A stretch of 64,000 nt of DNA from Amoebidium appalachense. Its lineage: Eukaryota > Ichthyosporea. Under the pieces are notes generated by a model. The model had not been told where the DNA came from and ran no database searches. It saw nothing but the letters and a program-made list of their open reading frames with translations. A program made the translations under genes and the position numbers. The stretch lies in NCBI GenBank assembly GCA_963693365.1, contig CAVNZM010000005.1, positions 9,858,001-9,922,000 of the forward strand, read 5' to 3'. Of the stretch, positions 40,051-64,000 are shown in pieces (within the stretch, counting starts at the first letter, position 1; every line of letters begins with the position of its first letter).

Positions 40051-41256
40051 AGGGGAGGGGAGATGGGGAGGGGGGAGGGGGAGGGGGGAGGGATAGGGGT
40101 GTGGGGTGTTTGAGGAGAGTAGAAGAAAGTGCCGTTGGATCCAGGGAAAAGGGAAGAAGTAAGAAAAAAAGACGTGTAAGATAGTTATTCATCCCTTTTT
40201 ATTTATTTTTTATTTGTTGTTTGTGTTGCCGTTATCTTCCTGACATGTTTCATATAAAAACGTACGCTATTAGCCACACAACAAATATGTACTATGCCCT
40301 TTTCAAGAAGACTTTCTAATATTACGATCATGTTAACCAAGTCATATCTCTATCAGGAGATAGGGAGATAGTGAAATTTCACGCCAGATATACAACAGGG
40401 GCCGTAATCAGCAATGCAATAAGCAGCCAATACACGAAGCCGTCCCGTGAGAGAGGGTGTAGGGAGCCGGCAGGCGATTGGCTGCCCTGATCCTCAGCCA
40501 ATTGGGTGAACGGATCGTCTTTGCAGTTGCACGGCATTACCTGATCTGGCACCTGTGCGTTTTGGTTGGGTGGCTAAATTTAGCAACCAATGAAAAATTG
40601 GAAGGGGGGAAAGGGGGAACGCGGGAGATGAAGGGGGGGGGGGGGGGGGGGGGGGCTTGCGGCGCTGAAAAAGGCATAAGATATGATGGGTGTTGGATAT
40701 ATAGCAAACCGTGGTGTGGGAGAAACAAGGGAATCTGGTGAAACTAACAAAAAATATAGTGTCCAATTTGCGACCAGGTAGGAGTGGAGAACACAAAGAT
40801 TCAGCGGGAGTTCGAGATTCCCCCTCTGATTTTCTGTCTCCCCCCCCCCCCCCCCCCCCCATCCTTTTCCCTCCGCTTATTACCCTACAATGATAAGTCT
40901 TTCTTTAATTTTCTGTCTCTCCCCTCCCCCCCCCCCCCCCCATCCTTTTCCCTCCGCCTATTACCCTACAATGATAAGTCTTTCCTTAATTTTCTGTCTC
41001 TCCCCTCCTCCCCCCCCCCCCCCATCCTTTTCCCTCCGCTTATTACCCTACAATGATAAGTCTTTCCTTAATTTTCTGTCTCTTCCCTCCTCCCCCCCCC
41101 CCCATCCTTTTCCCACCGCTTATTACCCTACAATGATAAGTCTTTCCTCAATTTTCTGTCTCTCTCCCGTTCTACCCACCCCCCTCCCTTTCTCTCTCCA
41201 TCTCTTCCCCTTCCCGCCCTTTCCTCCTCACCTTGGAAGGAATCGGCCCACGGAAC

Positions 41257-41299
<43 letters not shown>

Positions 41300-41788
41300 A
41301 TAAGATCCGATTGAACATGCCGACATGTGTAACCTGTTGCGTGCGGAGCAAGTGACAGGGAAGAGAGCAAATGTGTTCTTGGAAGGAAATAGAGGGTGAG
41401 AAGGGCGAAAAAAAAAAAAATTTTTTTTTGGGGGGGGGGGGGGGGGGGGGGGGGGGGAGACGGGGGAGAGGGGCGGCATGGGGGAGGGGTGAAGGAGAAG
41501 GAGGGGGGGGTGGGGAGGACGGGGTTGGGATTTTTTTGGGGGGGAAAGGGGGGGGGGGGGGGGGGGGGGGGGAGGGGGGGGGAAAGGGGGATGATGGGAG
41601 TAAACAGAAATGGTAAATACATGCCTTCTCACAAGCATCTTGGTTCGAACCCTTCTCGAATACTTGGTGGCGGGTAGTGTTTCCGCACTCATCGGGCTGA
41701 CAGTCACTCCACTCACTCCACTTGTAGCATGTGGGGTGCGATTGGTACACTAGAACCTTGCTGTCACAGCGCCCGACACTGTGTTGTG

Positions 41789-41881
<93 letters not shown>

Positions 41882-42501
41882 GGGGGGACGGGTGCGAATG
41901 GGGGGGGGGGGAGGGGGAGAAGGGAATATATGTGTGTGGGGGGAGAGGTAGGTGGTGTGTGTGTGTGCGCACGCGCGCGTGTGCGCGCGAGCGTGTCTTT
42001 CTGTGCCAACGCTTGCATGTGTTCGCATGTTTGAGAGAGAGAGTGTGTGTGTGTGTTGTGTCTGGGTGGGGAGGGGGTGTGTGTGTTGTGGGTGTGGACG
42101 AGGGGATGGGGGTAGAAGCCTTGCCAAAGAGGGGTAGGGGGTGGGGGGGACGGGAGGGGGGGGGAGGTGAGAGGTCGGTTGGGGGGGGGGGGGGGGGGGG
42201 GGGTGCGTGTGAGTAGACAAGCTAGTTAGGTGGGTATCTGTGGGTGGAGACTGGGAGCAGTGGAGGTAGGGGAAGGGAGATGAAACGAGGGATCAAGTGA
42301 TAAAGAGGGAAGAACTTATAATTCAACGTGTATTGGGTTTGCTCGCGTGTGTTTGTCGTTTTCGTTTCACGCCAATCCCAATCCTTCTCTCGTTTTTCTT
42401 TTTCTTTCAAATTCATTCTTTGCAAATTTCAAACTGTAAATGTGTCCTTTTAGGGAGCACATTTTATAACTGAGGGGAGGGGCGGGACGGCGGGGGGGGG
42501 G

Positions 42502-42537
<36 letters not shown>

Positions 42538-43478
42538 TTGGGGGAGGGGGTGGGGGGGCTGGTGTGCGTGTTTTCTTTTTAGGGCGCAGGAGGTAGGGGG
42601 GAGGGAGGGGTATGTCTTATATTTTATTATTTTTCTTTTTGGGGGGGGAGGATGCTGCTCAAACCTGTAGAATGGGGGTGCTGAAAGAATCGAAATATCA
42701 CAAGGCCGACCCCTGCTATCCCACCGGCTGCACTCGGTTCCCCACATTTGATTGGCCGCCTGGTGAAAATCGGGGGTCTGGTCGGACCCCACCAGCCAGC
42801 CCTCTGGAATTTCCATGGCCACATCTAGGCACGACGCATTCTGACCAATTGAAAATAGGTTTAAAATTTTGGGTTAGATTTTGTGGTAACTGGTGTAGAT
42901 ATCCCGGGTAAAGTGGGGTGGGGTTAGTGTTTGCTTGTGTGTTGGCGGGGGAGGGAAGGGAGGGAGAGAGAGGGAGTGGGTGGAAGAGTTAAGTGAGTGT
43001 AAGGATGAGTGGAGTTGGGAAGTGGCAGGGGGTCCCGGGTGGGGGGGGGGAATGTGCTGGAACCGGGGTGTGAATAATGGGTGGATAGCCGACGGATGGA
43101 AAGGATTTAGTGGGATTTGTGGTCATCCTAAACCAGAAACACTGGCATGTGAAGGTACATGAGCCCATAAGGTTAGCATAGCAGCTTCGTGACAGTGTGC
43201 TACATCTCTGACCCCTCGTAATGGTATTTAGGAATTCATACAGAGAGTGCTGGTGTGGGTGGGTGGGAGGTTTTCCGGGGAGGAAAGGGAACGGAGGAGC
43301 AAGGAAGGGGGCAGGGCGGCCCCAGAGAGGAGGGAGGGGGGGGGGGGGGGGAGGAGAAGAAAGCCTGAGGCACCTGGTACAGGTTGGAAAGAGTGGGCAC
43401 TAATTGGGGATGGGGGGAGGAAGGGAGAGAGGGCGAGAGGGGGGGGGGGGGGGAGGGAGGGGGGGGGAGAGAGAAAGG

Positions 43479-43571
<93 letters not shown>

Positions 43572-43739
43572 AAGGAGGGAGTTAAGGAGAGAAAGAGAGA
43601 TAGAGAGAGAGAGCGAGAGTGGGAAGGAGGGAGTTAAGGAGAGAAAGAGAGATAGAGAGAGTGTGTGTGAGGGGGGGGTGGGGGGAGGAGAGAGCGAGAG
43701 AGAGAGAGAGGTGTGAGGCGTGTAGGGGGGGAGAGGGGG

Positions 43740-43778
<39 letters not shown>

Positions 43779-44739
43779 CAGGTGGATGAGTGGGCGGGCA
43801 TGTGGGCAGGGGTGGGGGAGGTTAGAGGTTTACATGATTTGCCGGTGTATACGGACTACGAGGAGGGGTGTTGTCGAGTGAGGCATAAGTGATCTTGTTG
43901 TTGTGCGTCACATAGACGTTGGTGATGGTGGCACGGCTAACCCACGTATCTGATTGGTTGCTGGGCCGGGTGATGAGGATACCGGCACACCTGATTGGGT
44001 AAAAATCAGGTTATTTTCAGCTTCTGAAGGGGATCGTCGGTACAATTTAGGATGCTCTCTGAATACTGAATACGACTGTGACAGTAGGTGTTCAGCAAGT
44101 TTCTCAGATAAGAGAATGGGGGAATGCGAGCACATCGGTACTAATCTTCTATTCGCTTTCAGTTATTGTGTTTTTTGTTTGTGGACCCCCCATGAGTGTG
44201 GGAGGTTCTTTTTTTTTATTGGGGGGGGGGGGGGGGGGGGGGGGGAGACAGGGTGTATGGGGGTGTGCATTGATAGAAACGGAAACATTCGTGCGGATTG
44301 CGGGAATTTGGTTCGTGTGGAAGAGAGAAAACCTACTCTTTTGTGTGTGTGTGTCTGGTGGTGGTGGTGGTGGTCGAGGAGAGGAGGAGAAGGAAAAGAA
44401 AAATGGACCGCGTGGAGAGGGGGGGGGGGGGGGAGGGGGGGGGGAAGAGGGGAGAAAGAGGGGAGGATGGGGGAAGGGGAGGGGGGTTGAAAGCAGACAC
44501 ACACACACACCTCTCCGGGTGCACAGACACAAGACGCCTGCCCTCTGAATCTGCATTTGTCGAGAGCATGTTTGGGTGTCCACAGTCGGGGTCTGATGGG
44601 ATCATGTTTGGCTCATAGGCCTTGCCCGTAGCTACGACTTTGCATTTGCGGCCAAAAGGGAAACGAACACTGATAACTACTCCGCGAGTTTCGGCTGAGT
44701 CTGGTGCAAGGGTCCACCTGTGTGTATGTGTGTGTGTGT

Positions 44740-44793
<54 letters not shown>

Positions 44794-45494
44794 GGAAGGG
44801 TGGGTTTGGAGGGGGGGGGATGGGTAGGGGGGGATAAGAGGGGGGATGGGGGGAGGGTGTGTGTTTGTGTGTGGTGGGTGGGTGGGTAAGTGGGTGTGAG
44901 TGGGTTAGTGCGCATGTGCGTGTGCATGTGTTTTTTTTTTCTTTGGGGGGGGGGGGGGGGGGGGGGGGGGAGGGGGGGGTAGGAGGAGGAGTTGGCCGGT
45001 GGAGGACTGGTGAGACGGTGGGTGGATGAGTGCACAGGGGGAAAAGGGGGGTGGGGGGAGGGGGGTGGGGGGAGGGGGGGGGGAGGGGAGGGATCAGGTA
45101 CGAACAAAGTGTTTCCTCAACTCATGCATATGTGTGGATTTGTTTTGGGTAAGCGGCTAGATGGATTGCTTGTGATGACAAGAGGTCACTGCTTGGTTAA
45201 TCTGACCCAAACAAGCTTACACAAACAAACAGTCGTTATGTGTTTGAAAACACTGGTGTCTGTGTGTGGGGGGGATGGTCGTGGAGTGGTGGAGGGGGTG
45301 GAGCGGTGGGGTTGAACTCCGAGGGAAGGGGGGTAGGGGTGGGATGGGGGGGATGCAAAAGACTGTGTGAAAAAGTGGTTCGGTACCTGGACAAAGAATT
45401 CCTAGTCAGTAGACAAGGGGAAGGTACTCCTTTTCTCAGTTTTCTTTTTTTTTTCTTTTTTTAGTGGGTGGGGTGGGGAGGTGGGGAGGGGGGG

Positions 45495-45534
<40 letters not shown>

Positions 45535-45841
45535 ATTTGTACCCCTGGGGCACAGCATATGTGCCACGTGTGCACTGCCCCTCAGCAACGGGTGTGGTTG
45601 GGTCGGTGCCATCAATCATAGCATAGTCGTGGCCTCGAAATGTGATAAATTTGGTGGGTTCTATGGTATTGATACCCCCCGGTGTAGCCTGACGCGCCGA
45701 AATTTCATGGTGGTGAAACGGGGAGGTGGGGGTGGAGGCATGGGTGAGGGTGGCAAGGAATGTTATAGTAGAGAGGATGGTTGTAAGGAGGTTGAGGGTG
45801 GGCCCGGGACGGGTGGAACGAGTGGGTGGTGATGGTCCCAT
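38746..45841 (-). CDS. Secreted Cys-rich protein with TSP1-type region
   Basis: Five exons: 45543-45841, 44511-44717, 43853-43990, 41621-41778 and 38746-38867. They total 924 nt, encoding 307 aa, with phases consistent at every junction. ATG 45841 opens an N-terminus with a probable signal peptide (hydrophobic stretch LLTTILSTITFLATLTHA). Residues about 55-170 form a module with RGHDYAMIDGTDPTTPVAEG, GTYAVPQGWTLAPDSAETRG and CGHPNMLSTNADSEG; I recognise no named domain. Exon 3 has SDTWVSRATITNVYVTHNNK. Exon 4 carries CYKWSEWSDCQPDECGN, the W-x-x-W-S-x-C core of a thrombospondin type 1 repeat. Exon 5 supplies the Cys-rich end (RCRLHISSC, RETNKPCVAPRPH) and stop TAA 38746-38748. Another in-frame ATG lies 69 nt upstream. 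The exon 4 donor (GGCAT|gtattt) is the weakest link. Role unknown; extracellular adhesion or matrix is an inference. Confidence 0.75.
38868..41620. repeat. Secreted-protein gene, intron 4: C-runs, G-runs and a minisatellite
   Basis: C-runs at 38924-38951 and 39136-39171 (with CCA/CCCA-rich flanks to 39300). Then G-runs 39513-39529, 39592-39606, 39791-39804, 39856-39900, 40018-40049 and 40627-40654. The 80-bp minisatellite is listed separately. (GT)n at 41261-41297. G-runs at 41431-41457 and 41541-41571. A possible small exon at 41297-41338 would break the frame and is not used. Confidence 0.85.
40825..41165. repeat. Minisatellite, about four copies of an 80-bp unit
   Basis: The unit contains TTTTCTGTCTCTCCCCT, a C-run, ATCCTTTTCCCTCCGC, TTATTACCCTACAATGATAA and GTCTTTCCTTAA. 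Copies of ATCCTTTTCC start at about 40861, 40943, 41023 and 41104, a period of 80-82 bp. Differences are mostly in C-run length. Confidence 0.9.
41779..43852. repeat. Secreted-protein gene, intron 3: (GT)n, G-runs, (GA)n
   Basis: (GT)n 41789-41849 runs straight into a G-run 41850-41880. G-runs 42181-42202 and 42505-42536 follow. (GA)n lies at about 43470-43566, and a 50-bp GGGAAGGAGGGAGTTAAGGA unit is directly repeated at 43568-43660. The stretch 42650-42900 is unique and includes a CCAAT-type box (GATTGGCCG). Confidence 0.85.
43991..45542. repeat. Secreted-protein gene, introns 1-2: G-run blocks
   Basis: G-runs at 44221-44246, about 44420-44432, 44740-44792 (53 bp), 44945-44970 and 45500-45533, with GT-rich flanks. 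The (GT)n beside exon 2 on the plus strand means its gene-strand acceptor lies in CA-rich sequence (acacacacag). Confidence 0.85.
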
Positions 45842-47128
45842 GGTTAGGAAGATATCGAAGTGAATATGTGAGAGAATCGAGGGGTAGCTAGATTCGAGGA
45901 AATAAGTCAAGCTGTGGCCGGTGAGATGCTTTGCTTGTGCGCCTGGAGTCCGGTGTGTGGGTTGTGGTGGTTGTGGTAGATGTGATGGTATGGGTCCGGT
46001 TTTTGTTTGTTTTCAGCTGTCAAATTCTGCACCCAAAACATAGAAAAGCACGTGCCGAGTGTCAGATGGTAATGTAATGTTGGAATGTACACGTGCAACG
46101 TGCATGAGCCAAACACGTGAACATGTCAAATGAGGTACCAATGGTATGCAGTTACATAGTTCCATGTGGATATGTCACGGGAATTGGGGGGGGGAGGGGG
46201 GGGGGGGAGGGGGGGTACGGGGGGTGCACGTGTCAGTTGTGCCCATGGCCGTATATTACCCAACATACATGATGGTCAGCATAACCAAATGCATGACACG
46301 ATACAGTACAACTTCGGATAAAGTACCAGTTGCACTCAGTCTCGGAACACATGTTCGGCTATACATCGTCCACTGCAACATTTCAGACTAAACATATTAT
46401 ATTGTCACTGGGTACCGGTTACGATCATAATATAGTTACACATAGCGTTTCATGTTGCAGTATTGTCTTGTTGTAGTACCACGCACCATACAGCCCTAGA
46501 GACTCATTAGGGGCACAAAATTGTAGAAGTCTGATCAAATAAGGCACACAAGTGCACTGACACGTTAAGGTGTATCACGTGCGTATGCACATACACAATA
46601 AATGTTAACAACAAATTGACAGCGTGCATGTGTTAACACATGCAGTTCACACCGTTGCACACCTGTCAGGGCTCACATGGAACAACACGGTCTCATTTTT
46701 GATCTGCCTTTTCTATGGTTACTCCCACCGATCTTTGATCAACCAAACGGTTTACGAATCCACCAGATCTGGAGCAACATGACCCACGACTCCTTTTGTT
46801 AGAACAGGCCGTTCTAGGTTCTGAAGAAAGGGCCTGAAGAATATTGCGAAGTTCTGAACCAACATGAACGGACCGGGTTCACGTAGATTAGAATTGCCTA
46901 TCTAGATCTTCAGAATGAAAATTGGGAATTTTTGGGTGGTTGGGAGGACGGTAAGGGGCGGGAGTCGATTGTACACACCACCTTTGAAGTGTCTGTGTGT
47001 GTGTGCATGCATATGCACGTATTCATTTTTTTTTAAAAAAAAACAAACAAAAAAAACTTACTCGTTTTTCTCTATATCCCCTCTGCCTTGCTATTCACTC
47101 ATGATCATGCCCTGCCAGTCAAAAACAG

Positions 47129-47211
<83 letters not shown>

Positions 47212-47701
47212 CCACCACCACCACCACCACCCCCCCCAACCACCACCACCACCACCACCACCACCACCACCACCACCAAAAAAATAAAAATATATATATA
47301 TATAAAAAAGGAAAGAAAAAAGAAAAAAAAAAAAAGAAAAAAAAAAAACACCCTGCCTCGGTTTCTCTCAAGACCCCCTTCATCCACTCTCTATTCACTC
47401 ATGCAGGCAAACACAGGACGCACATCAGAGATGCCTGCCTGCTCGACAGAAATCTGGAAGAAAAACAGCAGAGGAAGGGGATGGGTGGCACCTACTGCAC
47501 ATTCACTCACCCTTTCAAATCAGACGGGGCTGTACACACACACAAACCAACACTCACACACATACACGTGCACACCCACACTCTCTCACACGCACACTCA
47601 TATACCCACAGCCACACACCCACACCCACACCCATACCCCCCCCCCCACACACACACACAGACTCCCCCCCCCCCCCCCCCCCCCACAGTCTGACTTGTA
47701 C

Positions 47702-47735
<34 letters not shown>

Positions 47736-48865
47736 CGTACGGCTTACTTGTACCTGCACACACACCCGTGCACACGCGTGCACACTATCGAAGTACACCA
47801 TCATCGGCAAAGCCGAAGAGATACTTGCACCGCCAACCTCATATGCATAAATATCGTTCCGATGATACACAACCATGTCAAGCCACTTCTGATCAGACAA
47901 CTGGACAACTTTTTTCTTTTCTTTTTGTTTCGGGTTTTTTTTTAATGTCTTAAAATACACCCCTACAAGGGGATCATCGGCACAACAGATAATATGTAGA
48001 GTGTAACAATCAACATAATGACTGGTTCATGCATTTTGCATACGAAGTTAGCTATTTATTAAATAATATATAAAATTTATGAAGAGCGGCAGACTGGGGG
48101 CAGAAAATTCGCTACATATTGGCGGATACTTCACTTGCTCTTAGTTCAACATTCATGCCTACGGTCGAAATACAAAGAGGATATTAATTATATACATCGT
48201 TCAGTTTCAAGTATCTGTTGCGCCAGGGGGAAAAAAAAAGGCGGAGTTAAAACAGACAAAAAAAAAAAAAACTTCGAGCCGAACCATATGTTATTTCAGT
48301 ACAAGCACAATTCGAGAATGGGTCTAACCATGATATGATTCAGAACCAAGTGGTAAATCATATGTACAATTCATATAACAAAGAACACATTCCTGCAATT
48401 ATTTTGGAAAGGCGGCAATAGGAGAGCATAGTCATGCATATCTCTGAACACACGGTAGTTATATAATTACATAAACGAGCTAAAGACACTCCTGATATCA
48501 TCGAGAAACCGATTAAATACATATCTTTGTTAAAGTTCAGTCAACAAAATAAAATGAATAAAATAGTTAAATAAACGTTAAATCAAAACGTTTTTATATG
48601 CATTTGGGTCAATAGTGGTATCACAGTAGGCCGGAGCATGAAATGTAGTAGTTCAGAGTGCATTTACACTCCAAATAAAATACAAAAGACTAACGAGGTC
48701 CATCCATTATGATGATAGGCCAATTAATTAATTATCAAAATATATATACACATAAAAGGTGACCCCTCCACCCCCTTCTTCCCCTTCGATACAACAACAA
48801 CAACAACAAAAAAAGGGCAGTCATGCCGCTGTATAATACACTTATAGACATAACCACACATGAAG

Positions 48866-48959
<94 letters not shown>

Positions 48960-49021
48960 CCCGGGGAGGGAGGAGGGGGGGGTGGGGGGGGGGGGGGGGG
49001 CAGGCATTTTCTCGTTGGCAG
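45842..49021. other. Intergenic region between two leftward genes
   Basis: 5' flank of the secreted-protein gene (45842 to about 46980), unique and AT-rich. Then a block with an A-rich spacer, the longest C-run in the window (C81, 47129-47209), (CCA)n 47210-47278, an A-rich tract, and CA-rich DNA to about 47790. The stretch 47950-48760 is AT-rich unique DNA, and (GT)n 48868-48958 precedes the next gene's last exon. The segment 47403-47520 resembles 52320-52440 (shared GCAGGCAAACACAG start and TTCACTCACCC/TTCATTCACCC end), a possible second dispersed repeat in a C-run context. Confidence 0.6.
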
Positions 49022-62897
<13,876 letters not shown>

Positions 62898-63053
62898 CTG
62901 TGTGTGTGTTGGCCACGGGGGAAGGGGGGGGGGGGGGGGGGAGGGGAGTGGGGGGAAGGGGGGGGGGGGAGGGGGGAGGGGAGGGGAGCGGAAGGGAAAG
63001 GAGATAACCTCAATACAGCTCACTGAGACTAATCCCCCCCCCCCCCCCCCCCT

Positions 63054-63104
<51 letters not shown>

Positions 63105-63848
63105 AAACAGAAAGCACCCACACCCCCACCCCCACCCCCACCCACCCACCCACCCACCCACACCAACACCCATATTCCGGCCCGCCCGCCCGCAGGCATG
63201 CATGCACACACATACACAGATGCACACGCACATACCCGCTCACACACACACACGTGCACACACATACACAACGATTCACACAGATGCACACACACACACC
63301 ACCCACACCACACCACCCACCCACCCACCCACCCACCCACACACACCCACACACACACACACACTCGCTCACACACACACAAAAACATGCACATTTTGAA
63401 GGATGTATTGATGGGCAGAGAAACAAATCAACTAAGGGACAAGTGAACAATCAACTGGCTATACAAAGGTTAACTTTTGCCCCCCCCCACCACCACCACC
63501 ACACACACACACACACACACACCACCACCCCAAAAAAATGAAAATAAGAGCCGTGCCATTTGTTCTTCCCTTAGACACATTTTTTGCTCACATCCTCCCT
63601 CATTTTCCTTCCCCCCCCCCCCCCCCCCCCCCCCCTTGGCTACATATATCAAGAAAATGAAGCCCTTCACGGTGCTTTCTTTCATTCATCCCCCCCCCCC
63701 CCCCCCCCCAAAAAAAAAAACATACACACGCACACACACACACACCAGGGCTTAAAATTCGTTTTTATCATAGTGGTTTTTCGGGAATCCGGTGCATATT
63801 TTCGTAACCCCGACTGTATTTTCAGTGCCACTTGCACATGTATATATA

Positions 63849-63882
<34 letters not shown>

Positions 63883-64000
63883 TATACATAATATATATAT
63901 ATACATACTTATATATATAATATTACAGTGCCATTGGCACAGATTTCAGTGGAACCAGCGGTCCGTGTCAAGTGGCTTTTTTCGGACTTCAGGTGGCTTT
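62898..64000. repeat. Right-edge microsatellite region (5' part of multi-pass gene)
   Basis: G-rich 62925-62985, C-runs 63033-63052 and 63057-63102, CCCA/CA-rich 63118-63380, C-runs 63611-63635 and 63691-63709, and (TA)n 63839-63920. The missing first exon of the multi-pass gene should lie here or beyond. Short open stretches around 63440 and 63640 are not convincing. The last 250 bp repeat GTGCCATTGGCAC/GTGCCACTTGCAC. Confidence 0.6.

Noticed and set aside
41297-41338. Small exon candidate in the secreted-protein gene (YTCRHVQSDL)
   Set aside because: It enters in phase 1 but leaves in phase 2, which would put the final exon (phase 1, ends with stop) out of frame.
41640-41655. GGTTCGAACC resembling a tRNA T-arm
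   Set aside because: It lies within the TSP1-type exon and no cloverleaf can be drawn around it.

Overview
This window is nuclear DNA from an intron-rich eukaryote, most likely an opisthokont and possibly a unicellular relative of animals. The organism call is an inference. It rests on a heterotrimeric G-protein beta subunit with the animal/amoebozoan core sequence, a LUC7-like splicing factor, two syntenin-like tandem-PDZ proteins, a TSP1-type secreted protein and a Shisa-like membrane protein. No prokaryotic operons, rRNA, tRNA or CRISPR arrays were seen. Genes have short GT-AG exons (about 40-300 bp; one reaches 798 bp) separated by introns packed with G or C homopolymers (20-80 bp) and (GT)n, (GA)n or (CA)n repeats.

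Layout, left to right. 99-3655 (-): the first four coding exons of a G-beta gene, cut by the window edge. 5307-5770 (-): two exons of a small Cys-rich single-pass membrane protein. 6199-17614 (-): a LUC7-like U1 snRNP factor with nine firm exons and one uncertain last exon. 21450-24219 (+): a membrane/coiled-coil protein with a BAP31-like core, 5' end incomplete. 24.2-31.0 kb: gene-poor DNA with two inverted-repeat elements and long (CA)n and (CT)n tracts. 31170-32108 and 36901-37860 (+): two intronless syntenin-like paralogues, each with a TATA box and an overlapping 16-codon upstream ORF. 38746-45841 (-): a five-exon gene for a 307-aa secreted TSP1-type protein. 49022-62897 (-): a nine-exon multi-pass membrane protein, N-terminus incomplete. 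The right edge to 64000 is mostly microsatellite.

In the spliced models every exon junction keeps the reading frame. The two models that reach a firm stop (secreted protein and multi-pass protein) have lengths that are exact multiples of three. The genes do not form an obvious pathway. G-beta (signalling), syntenin-like PDZ scaffolds and the membrane/secreted proteins are all compatible with cell-surface biology, but neighbourhood carries little functional meaning in such a genome.

The most unusual content is non-coding. (1) A dispersed repeat family has about thirteen recognisable copies in introns, nearly all bordered by G-runs and all in the same orientation, antisense to the host genes. 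(2) A start-overlapping uORF of identical length and offset is kept in both syntenin-like paralogues. (3) A membrane-protein exon is followed by two further 48-nt, phase-neutral copies, one open and one with a stop. (4) G-runs and GT/GA tracts lie on one strand, with C-runs and CA/CT on the other, in alternating blocks. (5) There are several non-autonomous inverted-repeat elements. Homopolymer lengths in such sequence are the least reliable part of any assembly.
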